A stretch of 64,000 nucleotides of DNA from Euzebya sp. Its GTDB lineage: Bacteria; Actinomycetota; Nitriliruptoria; Euzebyales; Euzebyaceae. The translations under genes and the position numbers were made by a program. Below, piece by piece: positions 58,701 through 64,000 of this stretch. Every line of letters begins with the position of its first letter. The first letter of the stretch is position 1. The notes beneath the pieces are model-generated. The model worked only from the letters and a program-made list of their open reading frames with translations, did no database searches and was not told the DNA's origin. Where the stretch lies: NCBI RefSeq assembly GCF_964222135.1, contig NZ_CAXQBR010000006.1, positions 1 to 64,000 on the forward strand, written 5' to 3'.

Positions 58701-59903
58701 ATGGACGAGCAGACGGCCACGGCGACCAGGTCGGGCACCGGGCCCCTCGACGGCCTCGTCGTGGCGGACTTCTCCCGGATCCTGGCCGGGCCGTACGCCA
58801 CCATGCTCCTCGCCGACCTCGGCGCGGACGTGATCAAGGTCGAGAGCCCCCGGGGCGATGACACCCGCACCTGGATGCCGCCGGTCCGCGACGGCGTGTC
58901 GACCTACTACCTCGGCATCAACCGCAACAAGCGCTCGATCGCCCTGGACCTGAAGGACCCCGACGACCTGGCCGACGCCCAGGCGCTCGCGCGCCGCGCG
59001 GACGTGATGATCGAGAACTTCCGCCCCGGCGGCCTCGAGCGGTTCGGCCTCGACCACGCCACCGTCAGCGCGGACAACCCCGGGCTGGTGTACGCCTCGA
59101 TCACGGGCTTCGGCGCGGGCGAGGGCGCCAGCCTCCCCGGCTACGACCTGATGGTGCAGGGCATCTCAGGCCTGATGAGCCTGACCGGATCGCCGGACGG
59201 TCCGGCCTACCGCGCCGGGATCAGCGTCTTCGACGTGATGGCGGGGATGCACGCGACGATCGGGATCCTCTCGGCGCTGCACAACCGCGCGACGACCGGG
59301 CTCGGCGACCGCATCGAGGTGAACCTCCTCAGCTCGGCCCTCAGCGGGCTGGTCAACCACTCGAGCGCGGTGGTCGCCGGCGGCGTGGTGCCCCACCGGA
59401 TGGGCAACGCCCACCCGTCGCTGTTCCCCTACGAGCCCCTCCCGACCGCGGACGGCGAGATCATCGTGATCGCCGGCAATGACGGGCAGTTCGCCACTCT
59501 CTGCGAGGTCCTCGGCCTGCCGGACCTGGTCGACGACCCCCGCTTCGCCTCCAACCAGGACCGCACCGCCAACCGCGCGGAGCTGGAGCCACTCCTCGTC
59601 GAGGTCCTCCGCACCCGGACCAGCAGCGAGTGGTTCGACGCCTTCCGCGCCGCCGGCCTGCCCGGCGGGCCGGTCAACACCGTCGCCGAGGGGGTTGCCT
59701 TCGCCACCGAGCTCGGCCTCGACCCGGTCGTCGAGGTGGGGGAGGGAGGGGACGCCATCCCCTCGATCCGCAACCCGATCACCCTGACCGCGACCACGCC
59801 GACCTACCGCCGACGGCCGCCGGAGATCGGCGAGCACACCGACGAGATCCGCGCCTGGCTGCGCGCAGGCGACGCGGCAGGCGACGAGCGGGGCGACCGG
59901 TGA
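58701..59903 (+). CDS. Class III (CaiB/BaiF) CoA-transferase
   Basis: A 400-residue family III CoA-transferase. LDGLVVADFSRILAGPYATM starts the fold; the nucleophile is Asp149 in PGYDLMVQGISGLMSLTG. These enzymes move CoA from one acid to another by way of a covalent Asp anhydride. The ATG at 58701 follows an IclR-type site. The gene overlaps the citryl-CoA-lyase-like gene (GTGA). In front of a citrate-synthase-fold protein and a ring-cleavage dioxygenase, it might activate a hydroxy tricarboxylic acid or other ring-fission product for C-C cleavage. Confidence 0.88.
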   Translation: MDEQTATATRSGTGPLDGLVVADFSRILAGPYATMLLADLGADVIKVESPRGDDTRTWMPPVRDGVSTYYLGINRNKRSIALDLKDPDDLADAQALARRADVMIENFRPGGLERFGLDHATVSADNPGLVYASITGFGAGEGASLPGYDLMVQGISGLMSLTGSPDGPAYRAGISVFDVMAGMHATIGILSALHNRATTGLGDRIEVNLLSSALSGLVNHSSAVVAGGVVPHRMGNAHPSLFPYEPLPTADGEIIVIAGNDGQFATLCEVLGLPDLVDDPRFASNQDRTANRAELEPLLVEVLRTRTSSEWFDAFRAAGLPGGPVNTVAEGVAFATELGLDPVVEVGEGGDAIPSIRNPITLTATTPTYRRRPPEIGEHTDEIRAWLRAGDAAGDERGDR

Positions 59904-60709
59904 GCGACCCCCCCCCCTCCGACCCGACCCCGTCCTACCCGACGTCGCTCGGCACCTCCGACGCGACCTCGATCTCCCTGCTCGGGCTGGACCTCGCCGA
60001 CGACCTGATGGGTCAGGTCGGCTTCGGCGAGCTCGCGTACTGGCTCGTCACGCTCCGCCGACCCACCCCCCAGCAGGTCCGGCTGTTCGAGGCCGCCCTG
60101 TTGACGCTCGTCGACCACGGCTACGTCCCGACGGCCCTCGCCGCCCGCCTCACCTACCTGAGCGCACCGGACTCGATCCAGGGCGCGATGGCCGCCGGCC
60201 TGCTCGGCGGCGGGTCCCGGTTCCTCGGCGTGACCGAGGACTGCGGGCAGTTCCTCAACCGGGTCGTCACCGGCCACGACGGCGACCTGCCGACCGACGA
60301 CGACGGGTGGGACGCCCTCGCCCTCGACGTGGTCACCGAGACCAAGGCAGCCGGCCGCTACGTCCCGGGGCTCGGCCACCCCACCCACGAGACCGACCCC
60401 CGTGTCCCCGCGCTGTACCGCATCGCCGCCGAGTGCGACCTCGTCGGCCCGCACCTCTCCCTCTTCGCCGCCATCGGGCGGGTCCACCCCGAGGTGCTCG
60501 GCCGCACCCTCCCCCTCAACGGGGCCGGGGTCTGCGGTGCGGCGCTCGCAGACCTCGACCTGCCGGTCGAGCTGCTCCGCGGCTTCGCCCTGCTCGCCCG
60601 CGCCGCCGGCCTGCTCGGGCAGCTCGCGGAGGAGCACCGCCGGCCGATCGCCCGCGACGTGTACCTGCACGTCCACGACCACACCACGTTCGTCCCGCCA
60701 GGGAGCTAG
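59900..60709 (+). CDS. Citryl-CoA lyase-like (citrate-synthase-fold) protein
   Basis: A 269-residue protein matching the large C-terminal part of citrate synthases and citryl-CoA lyases. GLGHPTHETDPRVPALY has the second catalytic histidine and the family Asp, and NGAGVCGAALADL follows. The N-terminal part typical of full citrate synthase is missing, which fits citryl-CoA lyase-like enzymes that cleave (or form) a C-C bond next to a CoA ester. It overlaps the CoA-transferase (GTGA). The pair suggests CoA activation, then release of acetyl- or propionyl-CoA from a tertiary-alcohol acid. Confidence 0.78.
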   Translation: MSDPPPSDPTPSYPTSLGTSDATSISLLGLDLADDLMGQVGFGELAYWLVTLRRPTPQQVRLFEAALLTLVDHGYVPTALAARLTYLSAPDSIQGAMAAGLLGGGSRFLGVTEDCGQFLNRVVTGHDGDLPTDDDGWDALALDVVTETKAAGRYVPGLGHPTHETDPRVPALYRIAAECDLVGPHLSLFAAIGRVHPEVLGRTLPLNGAGVCGAALADLDLPVELLRGFALLARAAGLLGQLAEEHRRPIARDVYLHVHDHTTFVPPGS

Positions 60710-60719
60710 GAGCCGATCC

Positions 60720-61583
60720 ATGGCCACCGTCGCAGCGGTCATCGCCTCGACCCACCACCCCTTCTACTACCGGGCGAGCACCTCGGAGGGTGCCGACCGG
60801 CCGCCGTTCGCCGACGAGTGGGTGGAGAAGATCCTCGCGTTCCGCGAGACGCTGACCCGGGCCAGACCCGACGTGCTGGTGATGGTCGGCAGCGACCACT
60901 TCCACCAGCTGTGGCTCGACAACATGCCGCAGTTCCTGGTCGGCAAGGCCCCCTTCTACGACGCGAACTTCTACAACGAGGAGCGCGAGTTCGGCCTGCC
61001 GCGGATGGTCCTGGGTGGCCACGAGGAGCTCAGCGCCCACATCCTCCGAGGGGGCATCGACGCCGGCTTCGACCTGGCCTTCAGCAACGAGCTGCGGATC
61101 GACCACTCGATCACCTGCCCGATCATCACGCTGCGGCCCGAGGCGGACCTGCCGATCGTCCCGATCTACACCAACATCTTCGCCCCGCCGCTGCCCCAGC
61201 CCTGGCGCTTCGTCGACCTCGGGCGTCAGATCCGCACCCTGGTCGAGTCCTGGCCGAGCGACCTGCGGGTGGCCATCATCGGCACCGGGCACCTGTCGCT
61301 CGAGCTCGGCGGGCCTCGCCAGTTCGGACCGCACGGCCCCGACCCGGACTTCGACCGGCGGGCCGTGGAGTGGATCGCGACCGGCGACGTCACCGACTGC
61401 CTGGCGAACGTGTCCCTCGACAGCCTCCACGCCCCCGGCAACGCCACGCACGGGTTCATGGACTTCATGCTGATGATGGGCGTCGCGGGTGATGGTGTGG
61501 CCGCGGACCACGTGGACACCCTGGACCTCTTCCACACGATGGAGGCGTACTTCACCTGGTACCCGGAGGGGGCGAAGGGATGA
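60720..61583 (+). CDS. Extradiol ring-cleavage dioxygenase, LigB-type catalytic subunit
   Basis: A 287-residue protein of the LigB (class III extradiol) family. His12 in ASTHHPF and His60 in GSDHFHQ are the expected iron ligands, and GTGHLSLELGGP near residue 185 holds the likely base histidine. The overall form is near protocatechuate 4,5-dioxygenase beta and gallate dioxygenase. The ATG at 60720 follows TAGGAG. It overlaps the LigA-like gene (ATGA). In known clusters ligA comes first; here the order is reversed. Confidence 0.85.
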   Translation: MATVAAVIASTHHPFYYRASTSEGADRPPFADEWVEKILAFRETLTRARPDVLVMVGSDHFHQLWLDNMPQFLVGKAPFYDANFYNEEREFGLPRMVLGGHEELSAHILRGGIDAGFDLAFSNELRIDHSITCPIITLRPEADLPIVPIYTNIFAPPLPQPWRFVDLGRQIRTLVESWPSDLRVAIIGTGHLSLELGGPRQFGPHGPDPDFDRRAVEWIATGDVTDCLANVSLDSLHAPGNATHGFMDFMLMMGVAGDGVAADHVDTLDLFHTMEAYFTWYPEGAKG

Positions 61584-61942
61584 GCAAGTACCTCGTCAAC
61601 AAGTTCCTGTTCACCGTCGACCGGGACCCCGAGTGGGTCGAGCGGTACCTCGACGAGCGCGGGGCGTTCGTCGAGTGGTGGGAGGCCGAGGAGGCCAACC
61701 GGCTGCTCAACTGCCACGCGGGGGAGGCGTCGACCTGGCTCGCGTTCACCGAGGACGAGCGGCGGGCCCTGGCCGACCACGACTACGTGGCCCTGTTCGA
61801 GATGGGCGCCCACCCGTTCCTGACCCTCACCCTGTTCATCGCGATGTACGAGCGGTCCGCGAGCGAGCCCCTCGAGTTCCAGAAGGCCTACGGGGCCGCG
61901 CTGGCCCACATGTCCCTGCCGTACCCGGACATCGCGACGTGA
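61580..61942 (+). CDS. LigA-type small subunit of an extradiol dioxygenase
   Basis: A 120-residue protein of the LigA (protocatechuate 4,5-dioxygenase alpha) family. SKYLVNKFLFTVDRDPEWVE and LAFTEDERRALADHDYVALF, followed by MGAHPFL, are its signatures. It forms the lid of the active site when bound to LigB. It overlaps LigB upstream and the DoxX-like gene downstream, so the three are coupled. The presence of the alpha subunit supports a protocatechuate/gallate-like substrate over a simple catechol. Confidence 0.82.
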   Translation: MSKYLVNKFLFTVDRDPEWVERYLDERGAFVEWWEAEEANRLLNCHAGEASTWLAFTEDERRALADHDYVALFEMGAHPFLTLTLFIAMYERSASEPLEFQKAYGAALAHMSLPYPDIAT

Positions 61943-62304
61943 GCGGGGCCGTCGAAGCGCTCGGCCGGGTCGCGCTCGCGGCGCCGTTCGTCGTGCTCGG
62001 CTGGGCGGCGGCCCGCGAGCCCGGGGGCCGGGTGCAGCTCGCCGCCGACCTCGGCGTGCCCGACCCCGAGCTCGCCGTCCGGGCGAACGGCGCGGCCATG
62101 GTGGCGGGTGGCCTCGCGATCGCGACGGGGCGCATGAGCCGGCTGGCGGGTCTCGGCCTGGCGACATCGCTGGTGCCGACCACGCTGGCCGCGCACCGCT
62201 ACTGGGAGATGGACGACCCGGCCCAGCGCGGCGCCAACCGGATCAACTTCTACAAGAACGTCGGGCTGCTGGGCGCCGCCCTGGTGATCGCCGGGCGCCG
62301 CTGA
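61939..62304 (+). CDS. Small DoxX-like membrane protein
   Basis: A 121-residue protein with three or four hydrophobic segments (RVALAAPFVVLGWAA, then RANGAAMVAGGLAIATG) and a C-terminal INFYKNVGLLGAALVIAG block as seen in DoxX-family proteins. It ends the ring-cleavage operon and overlaps LigA by 4 bp (GTGA). Its role is unknown; DoxX proteins are often linked with redox or quinone processes in the membrane. Confidence 0.72.
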   Translation: MSGAVEALGRVALAAPFVVLGWAAAREPGGRVQLAADLGVPDPELAVRANGAAMVAGGLAIATGRMSRLAGLGLATSLVPTTLAAHRYWEMDDPAQRGANRINFYKNVGLLGAALVIAGRR

Positions 62305-62335
62305 CCGAGGTCCGCCACCGGGGTAGGGGGAGGGG

Positions 62336-63169
62336 GTGCAGACGTTCGTCCCGCTCCCCGACTTCGCCGGCTCGGCCGCCGTCCTCGACGACCGCCGGCT
62401 CGGCAAGCAGCGCGTCGAGGCCCTGCAGATCCTCCGCGCCCTCCACCTCGACGGCTACGGCTGGGCGGCCCACCCCGCGGTGACGATGTGGCAGGGCCAC
62501 ACCCCGGCGTTGGTCGCCTACGGGATGGCGGTCGTCGAGGAGTGGACCGGCCGCGGCCACGCCGACACGACCGGGCCGCTGATCGCCGAGTTCGTCCACC
62601 CCCACCGGCCAGGCGCCCAGCGCGACCTCGCCGCGGCCGGGGCGCTCCCGCCGTGGTGGGGTCGGGACGACGTGCACCGCTCCCACCGCGCGGCCCTGCG
62701 TCGCAAGGACCCGGCGCGCTACGCGACGGCGTTCCCCGACGCGCCGGCGGACCTCGACTACGTCTGGCCCGACCCCCCGGCGCCCCGCCCGGCCCCCGGA
62801 CCCGTCGCCGGGTGGGTGGTGCGCGGCCACGCCGGTCCCGATCGGATCAGCCTGCCCGCCCAGCCCGGCGAGGGGCAGGCGGCGCTGGACGGCGCCGGCC
62901 GCACGACCAAGCGGCTGCGGGGCGTCCGCCGCCTGGCCCGCGCACTCGGCCCCGGCGACGTCGTCGCCGTGCCCGAGACCGCGGACGTCCTGCGGGTCGG
63001 CGTCCTCACCGGCGGCTACCGGCGGGTCGTCGCCCGCCACGTCCGCGACGTCCGGTGGGTGACGACCCTCCGACGGGCTGACCTGCGCGCACCCGCCACG
63101 CTGCAGGACTCCCAGGCCGTGTTCCCGCTGCGGGACGAGCCGGAGGTGGCAGCGGTCGGCGAGCGCTGA
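62336..63169 (+). CDS. MSMEG_6728-like (pyrimidine-dimer-glycosylase-related) protein with C-terminal fused domain
   Basis: A 277-residue protein. The N-terminal half (QTFVPLPDFAGSAAVLDDRR, then LGKQRVEALQILRALHLDGY and HPAVTMWQGHTPALVAYGM) is the MSMEG_6728 family, related to the T4 endonuclease V fold. From about residue 155 an unrelated domain starts (GWVVRGHAGPDRISLPAQ, then TTKRLRGVRRLARALGPG and VLRVGVLTGGYRR) that recalls small beta-barrel (PUA-like) domains. GTG at 62336 follows GGGGAGGGGG. It may act on DNA or nucleotides, but that is not proved. It lies in its own unit. Confidence 0.72.
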   Translation: MQTFVPLPDFAGSAAVLDDRRLGKQRVEALQILRALHLDGYGWAAHPAVTMWQGHTPALVAYGMAVVEEWTGRGHADTTGPLIAEFVHPHRPGAQRDLAAAGALPPWWGRDDVHRSHRAALRRKDPARYATAFPDAPADLDYVWPDPPAPRPAPGPVAGWVVRGHAGPDRISLPAQPGEGQAALDGAGRTTKRLRGVRRLARALGPGDVVAVPETADVLRVGVLTGGYRRVVARHVRDVRWVTTLRRADLRAPATLQDSQAVFPLRDEPEVAAVGER

Positions 63170-63197
63170 GGTCGACGTGCCGCGGCTCCTGTCGACC

Positions 63198-63329
63198 TCA
63201 GCCCTCCGCCGGCTCGGTCGGCAGGGCGGCACCGCACCGGGGGCAGCGGCCGTCCTCGCCCTCACCCTCTTCCACCAGCCGTCCGCAGGCCTCGCAGGTC
63301 CGGTGCAGCCAGCACGCCGGGTCGCCCAT
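63198..63329 (-). CDS. Small zinc-ribbon protein
   Basis: A 43-residue protein MGDPACWLHRTC... with two CxxC knuckles (C-E-A-C and C-P-R-C) separated by 13 residues, enough for one zinc ribbon. It ends in a short acidic tail. No other domain is present. The ATG at 63329 is supported by the compact motif; an upstream reading is arginine-rich and not believable. Function is unknown. Confidence 0.6.
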   Translation of the reverse strand: MGDPACWLHRTCEACGRLVEEGEGEDGRCPRCGAALPTEPAEG

Positions 63330-63340
63330 GCGGGCGCAGC

Positions 63341-63667
63341 CTAGCGGGATCGGGAGGCGGCGCCGTCCGCGGTGATCCGGACCACGAGGTCGCTGCCGAC
63401 GACCACGGCCCCTGCGGCGACCGCGTCGCCGACGCCCCGCTCGAGCGGCATCCACCGACCGGTCGGGGAGCGGCCGACGATCGCCGCGTGGCCGGTGGTG
63501 ACGATGCCGTCCAGCGGGACCGGTGCGCCGGGCCGGACCACGACGAGGTCGCCGACGATGACCGCGTCGACGTCGATCTCGACCTCGACGCCGTCCATCA
63601 GGACCCGTGCGGTGTCCGGGACCGCACGGCGGACGACGTCGCCGAGGAGCGGGTGGGGAGGGGGCAC
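63341..63667 (-). CDS. Free-standing P-type-ATPase actuator-like domain
   Basis: A 108-residue protein that matches the actuator (A) domain of metal-transporting P-type ATPases: ARVLMDGVEVEIDVDAVIV, then GDLVVVRPGAPVPLDGIVTTG. Where the ATPase has SxLTGES, this protein reads SPTGRWMPLERGVGD, so the key glutamate is replaced by Arg. No membrane, phosphorylation or nucleotide domain follows in this gene; the stop is 11 bp before the zinc ribbon. GTG at 63667 follows GGAGG. It may be a remnant or a regulatory domain. It is preceded by a membrane-protein gene on the same strand. Confidence 0.65.
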   Translation of the reverse strand: MPPPHPLLGDVVRRAVPDTARVLMDGVEVEIDVDAVIVGDLVVVRPGAPVPLDGIVTTGHAAIVGRSPTGRWMPLERGVGDAVAAGAVVVGSDLVVRITADGAASRSR

Positions 63668-63717
63668 AGGTGGACCTCCGTGAGCTGACAGGTCGGACGG
63701 GACCGGCGGCGGCGGCG

Positions 63718-64000
63718 TCAGGCGTCGGCCTGCGCGCCGCGGTAGCGGCGGGCCACGCTCGAGCGGGCGACGGTCGGGTCGGCGTCGACGGGCAGGACCG
63801 CCAGCAGCACGGCGTGGGCGACCACCGCCAAGACGACCGCCCACGCCGTGGCTGCCACCCACGCCGGTGGGGTCACCGTCGGGGAGGCCTGGAAGACGAT
63901 CGCGCCGATCGCGGCGTTCAACGCCACGGCGCGCACCGCCGTGCGCTGCTCGGTGCGGGCGATCAGAGCGTCCCGGGCGGCGAAGCCACGCCCGCGGAGG
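63718..64000 (-). CDS. Membrane protein with two hydrophobic segments, partial
   Basis: The reading frame is open to the window edge. It reads LRGRGFAARDALIARTEQRT, then two hydrophobic stretches (VALNAAIGAIVFQASP and WVAATAWAVVLAVVAHAV) and ends in a basic tail. This could be a 2TM-type domain protein or the end of a larger ATPase-like protein. It lies just upstream of the actuator-like gene, which hints that the two come from one split membrane ATPase. That idea is speculative. Confidence 0.45.
   Translation of the reverse strand, partial: LRGRGFAARDALIARTEQRTAVRAVALNAAIGAIVFQASPTVTPPAWVAATAWAVVLAVVAHAVLLAVLPVDADPTVARSSVARRYRGAQADA

Noticed and set aside
1-64000. Mobile elements, tRNA/rRNA genes, CRISPR arrays or phage genes
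   Set aside because: No transposase or integrase motifs, terminal repeats, cloverleaf-type sequences or regularly spaced repeats were found on either strand.

Overview
The window is very G+C rich and gene-dense. It has many GTG starts, ATGA/GTGA stop-start overlaps, an F420-type luciferase-like oxidoreductase, an FrhB-type iron-sulfur protein and an MSMEG_6728-type protein. Together these point to a high-GC actinomycete. The exact lineage cannot be fixed from this sequence; a deep-branching or marine actinobacterium such as the Nitriliruptoria or Acidimicrobiia would fit. No rRNA, tRNA, CRISPR array, transposase or phage gene was seen, and no stretch over 300 bases lacks a gene.

Positions 1 to about 50,000 are a catabolic super-cluster. 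Nine promoter regions carry the same palindromic box, consensus roughly TTACYGNYNRGTAA (at 639, 2647, 10350, 17449, 20082, 23975, 30681, 42854 and 47050). Most lie between divergent genes. The set under these boxes includes a biotin carboxylase (broken at the window edge), an Old-Yellow-Enzyme-type flavoprotein, and a thiolase/CoA-ligase/SDR/FrhB operon. It also includes a ferredoxin reductase with a Rieske ferredoxin, F420-type oxidoreductase, P450, epimerase-like, hydrolase and CoA-ligase operon, and a complete LivHMFG plus LivK-type importer. Two KstD-like flavoproteins, an acyl-CoA dehydrogenase, a fused hydratase/hydroxyacyl-CoA dehydrogenase, and an enoyl-CoA hydratase, carboxyltransferase and TetR operon complete it. 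The TetR gene (49419-50033) sits in an operon that itself carries a box, so it is the best candidate for the regulator. A MenB/BadI-like hydrolase, two P450s, two KstD-like flavoproteins and four NTF2-like proteins suggest import, activation, oxidation and ring opening of an alicyclic acid, for example a steroid- or terpenoid-derived one. The substrate itself is inferred and is not shown by the sequence.

Within this region, 32314-39593 is a sub-block of two divergent operons without the box. One is minus-strand (aldolase II-like, NTF2, AhpD-like, ThDP enzyme). The other is plus-strand (ketopantoate-reductase-like, P450, second ketopantoate-reductase-like, NTF2).

Positions 50,000-56,100 hold a MarR/MFS pair with a perfect 16-bp palindrome, an enoyl-CoA hydratase with a thiolase-like protein, and a second TetR divergent from an acyl-CoA dehydrogenase. 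A 45-bp near-perfect inverted repeat separates this tetR from the thiolase-like gene.

Positions 56,178-62,304 are an IclR-controlled ring-cleavage locus: an amidohydrolase, the IclR regulator, a class III CoA-transferase, a citryl-CoA-lyase-like protein, LigB-like and LigA-like dioxygenase subunits, and a DoxX-like membrane protein. Two similar TGTCCGC-type palindromes flank the regulator.

The right edge (62,336-64,000) holds an MSMEG_6728-like fusion, a 43-residue zinc ribbon, a free-standing P-type-ATPase actuator-like domain and a partial membrane protein. The left edge (1 to about 100) does not continue the biotin carboxylase and instead looks like the C-terminal part of RecJ, which suggests a misjoined contig end.
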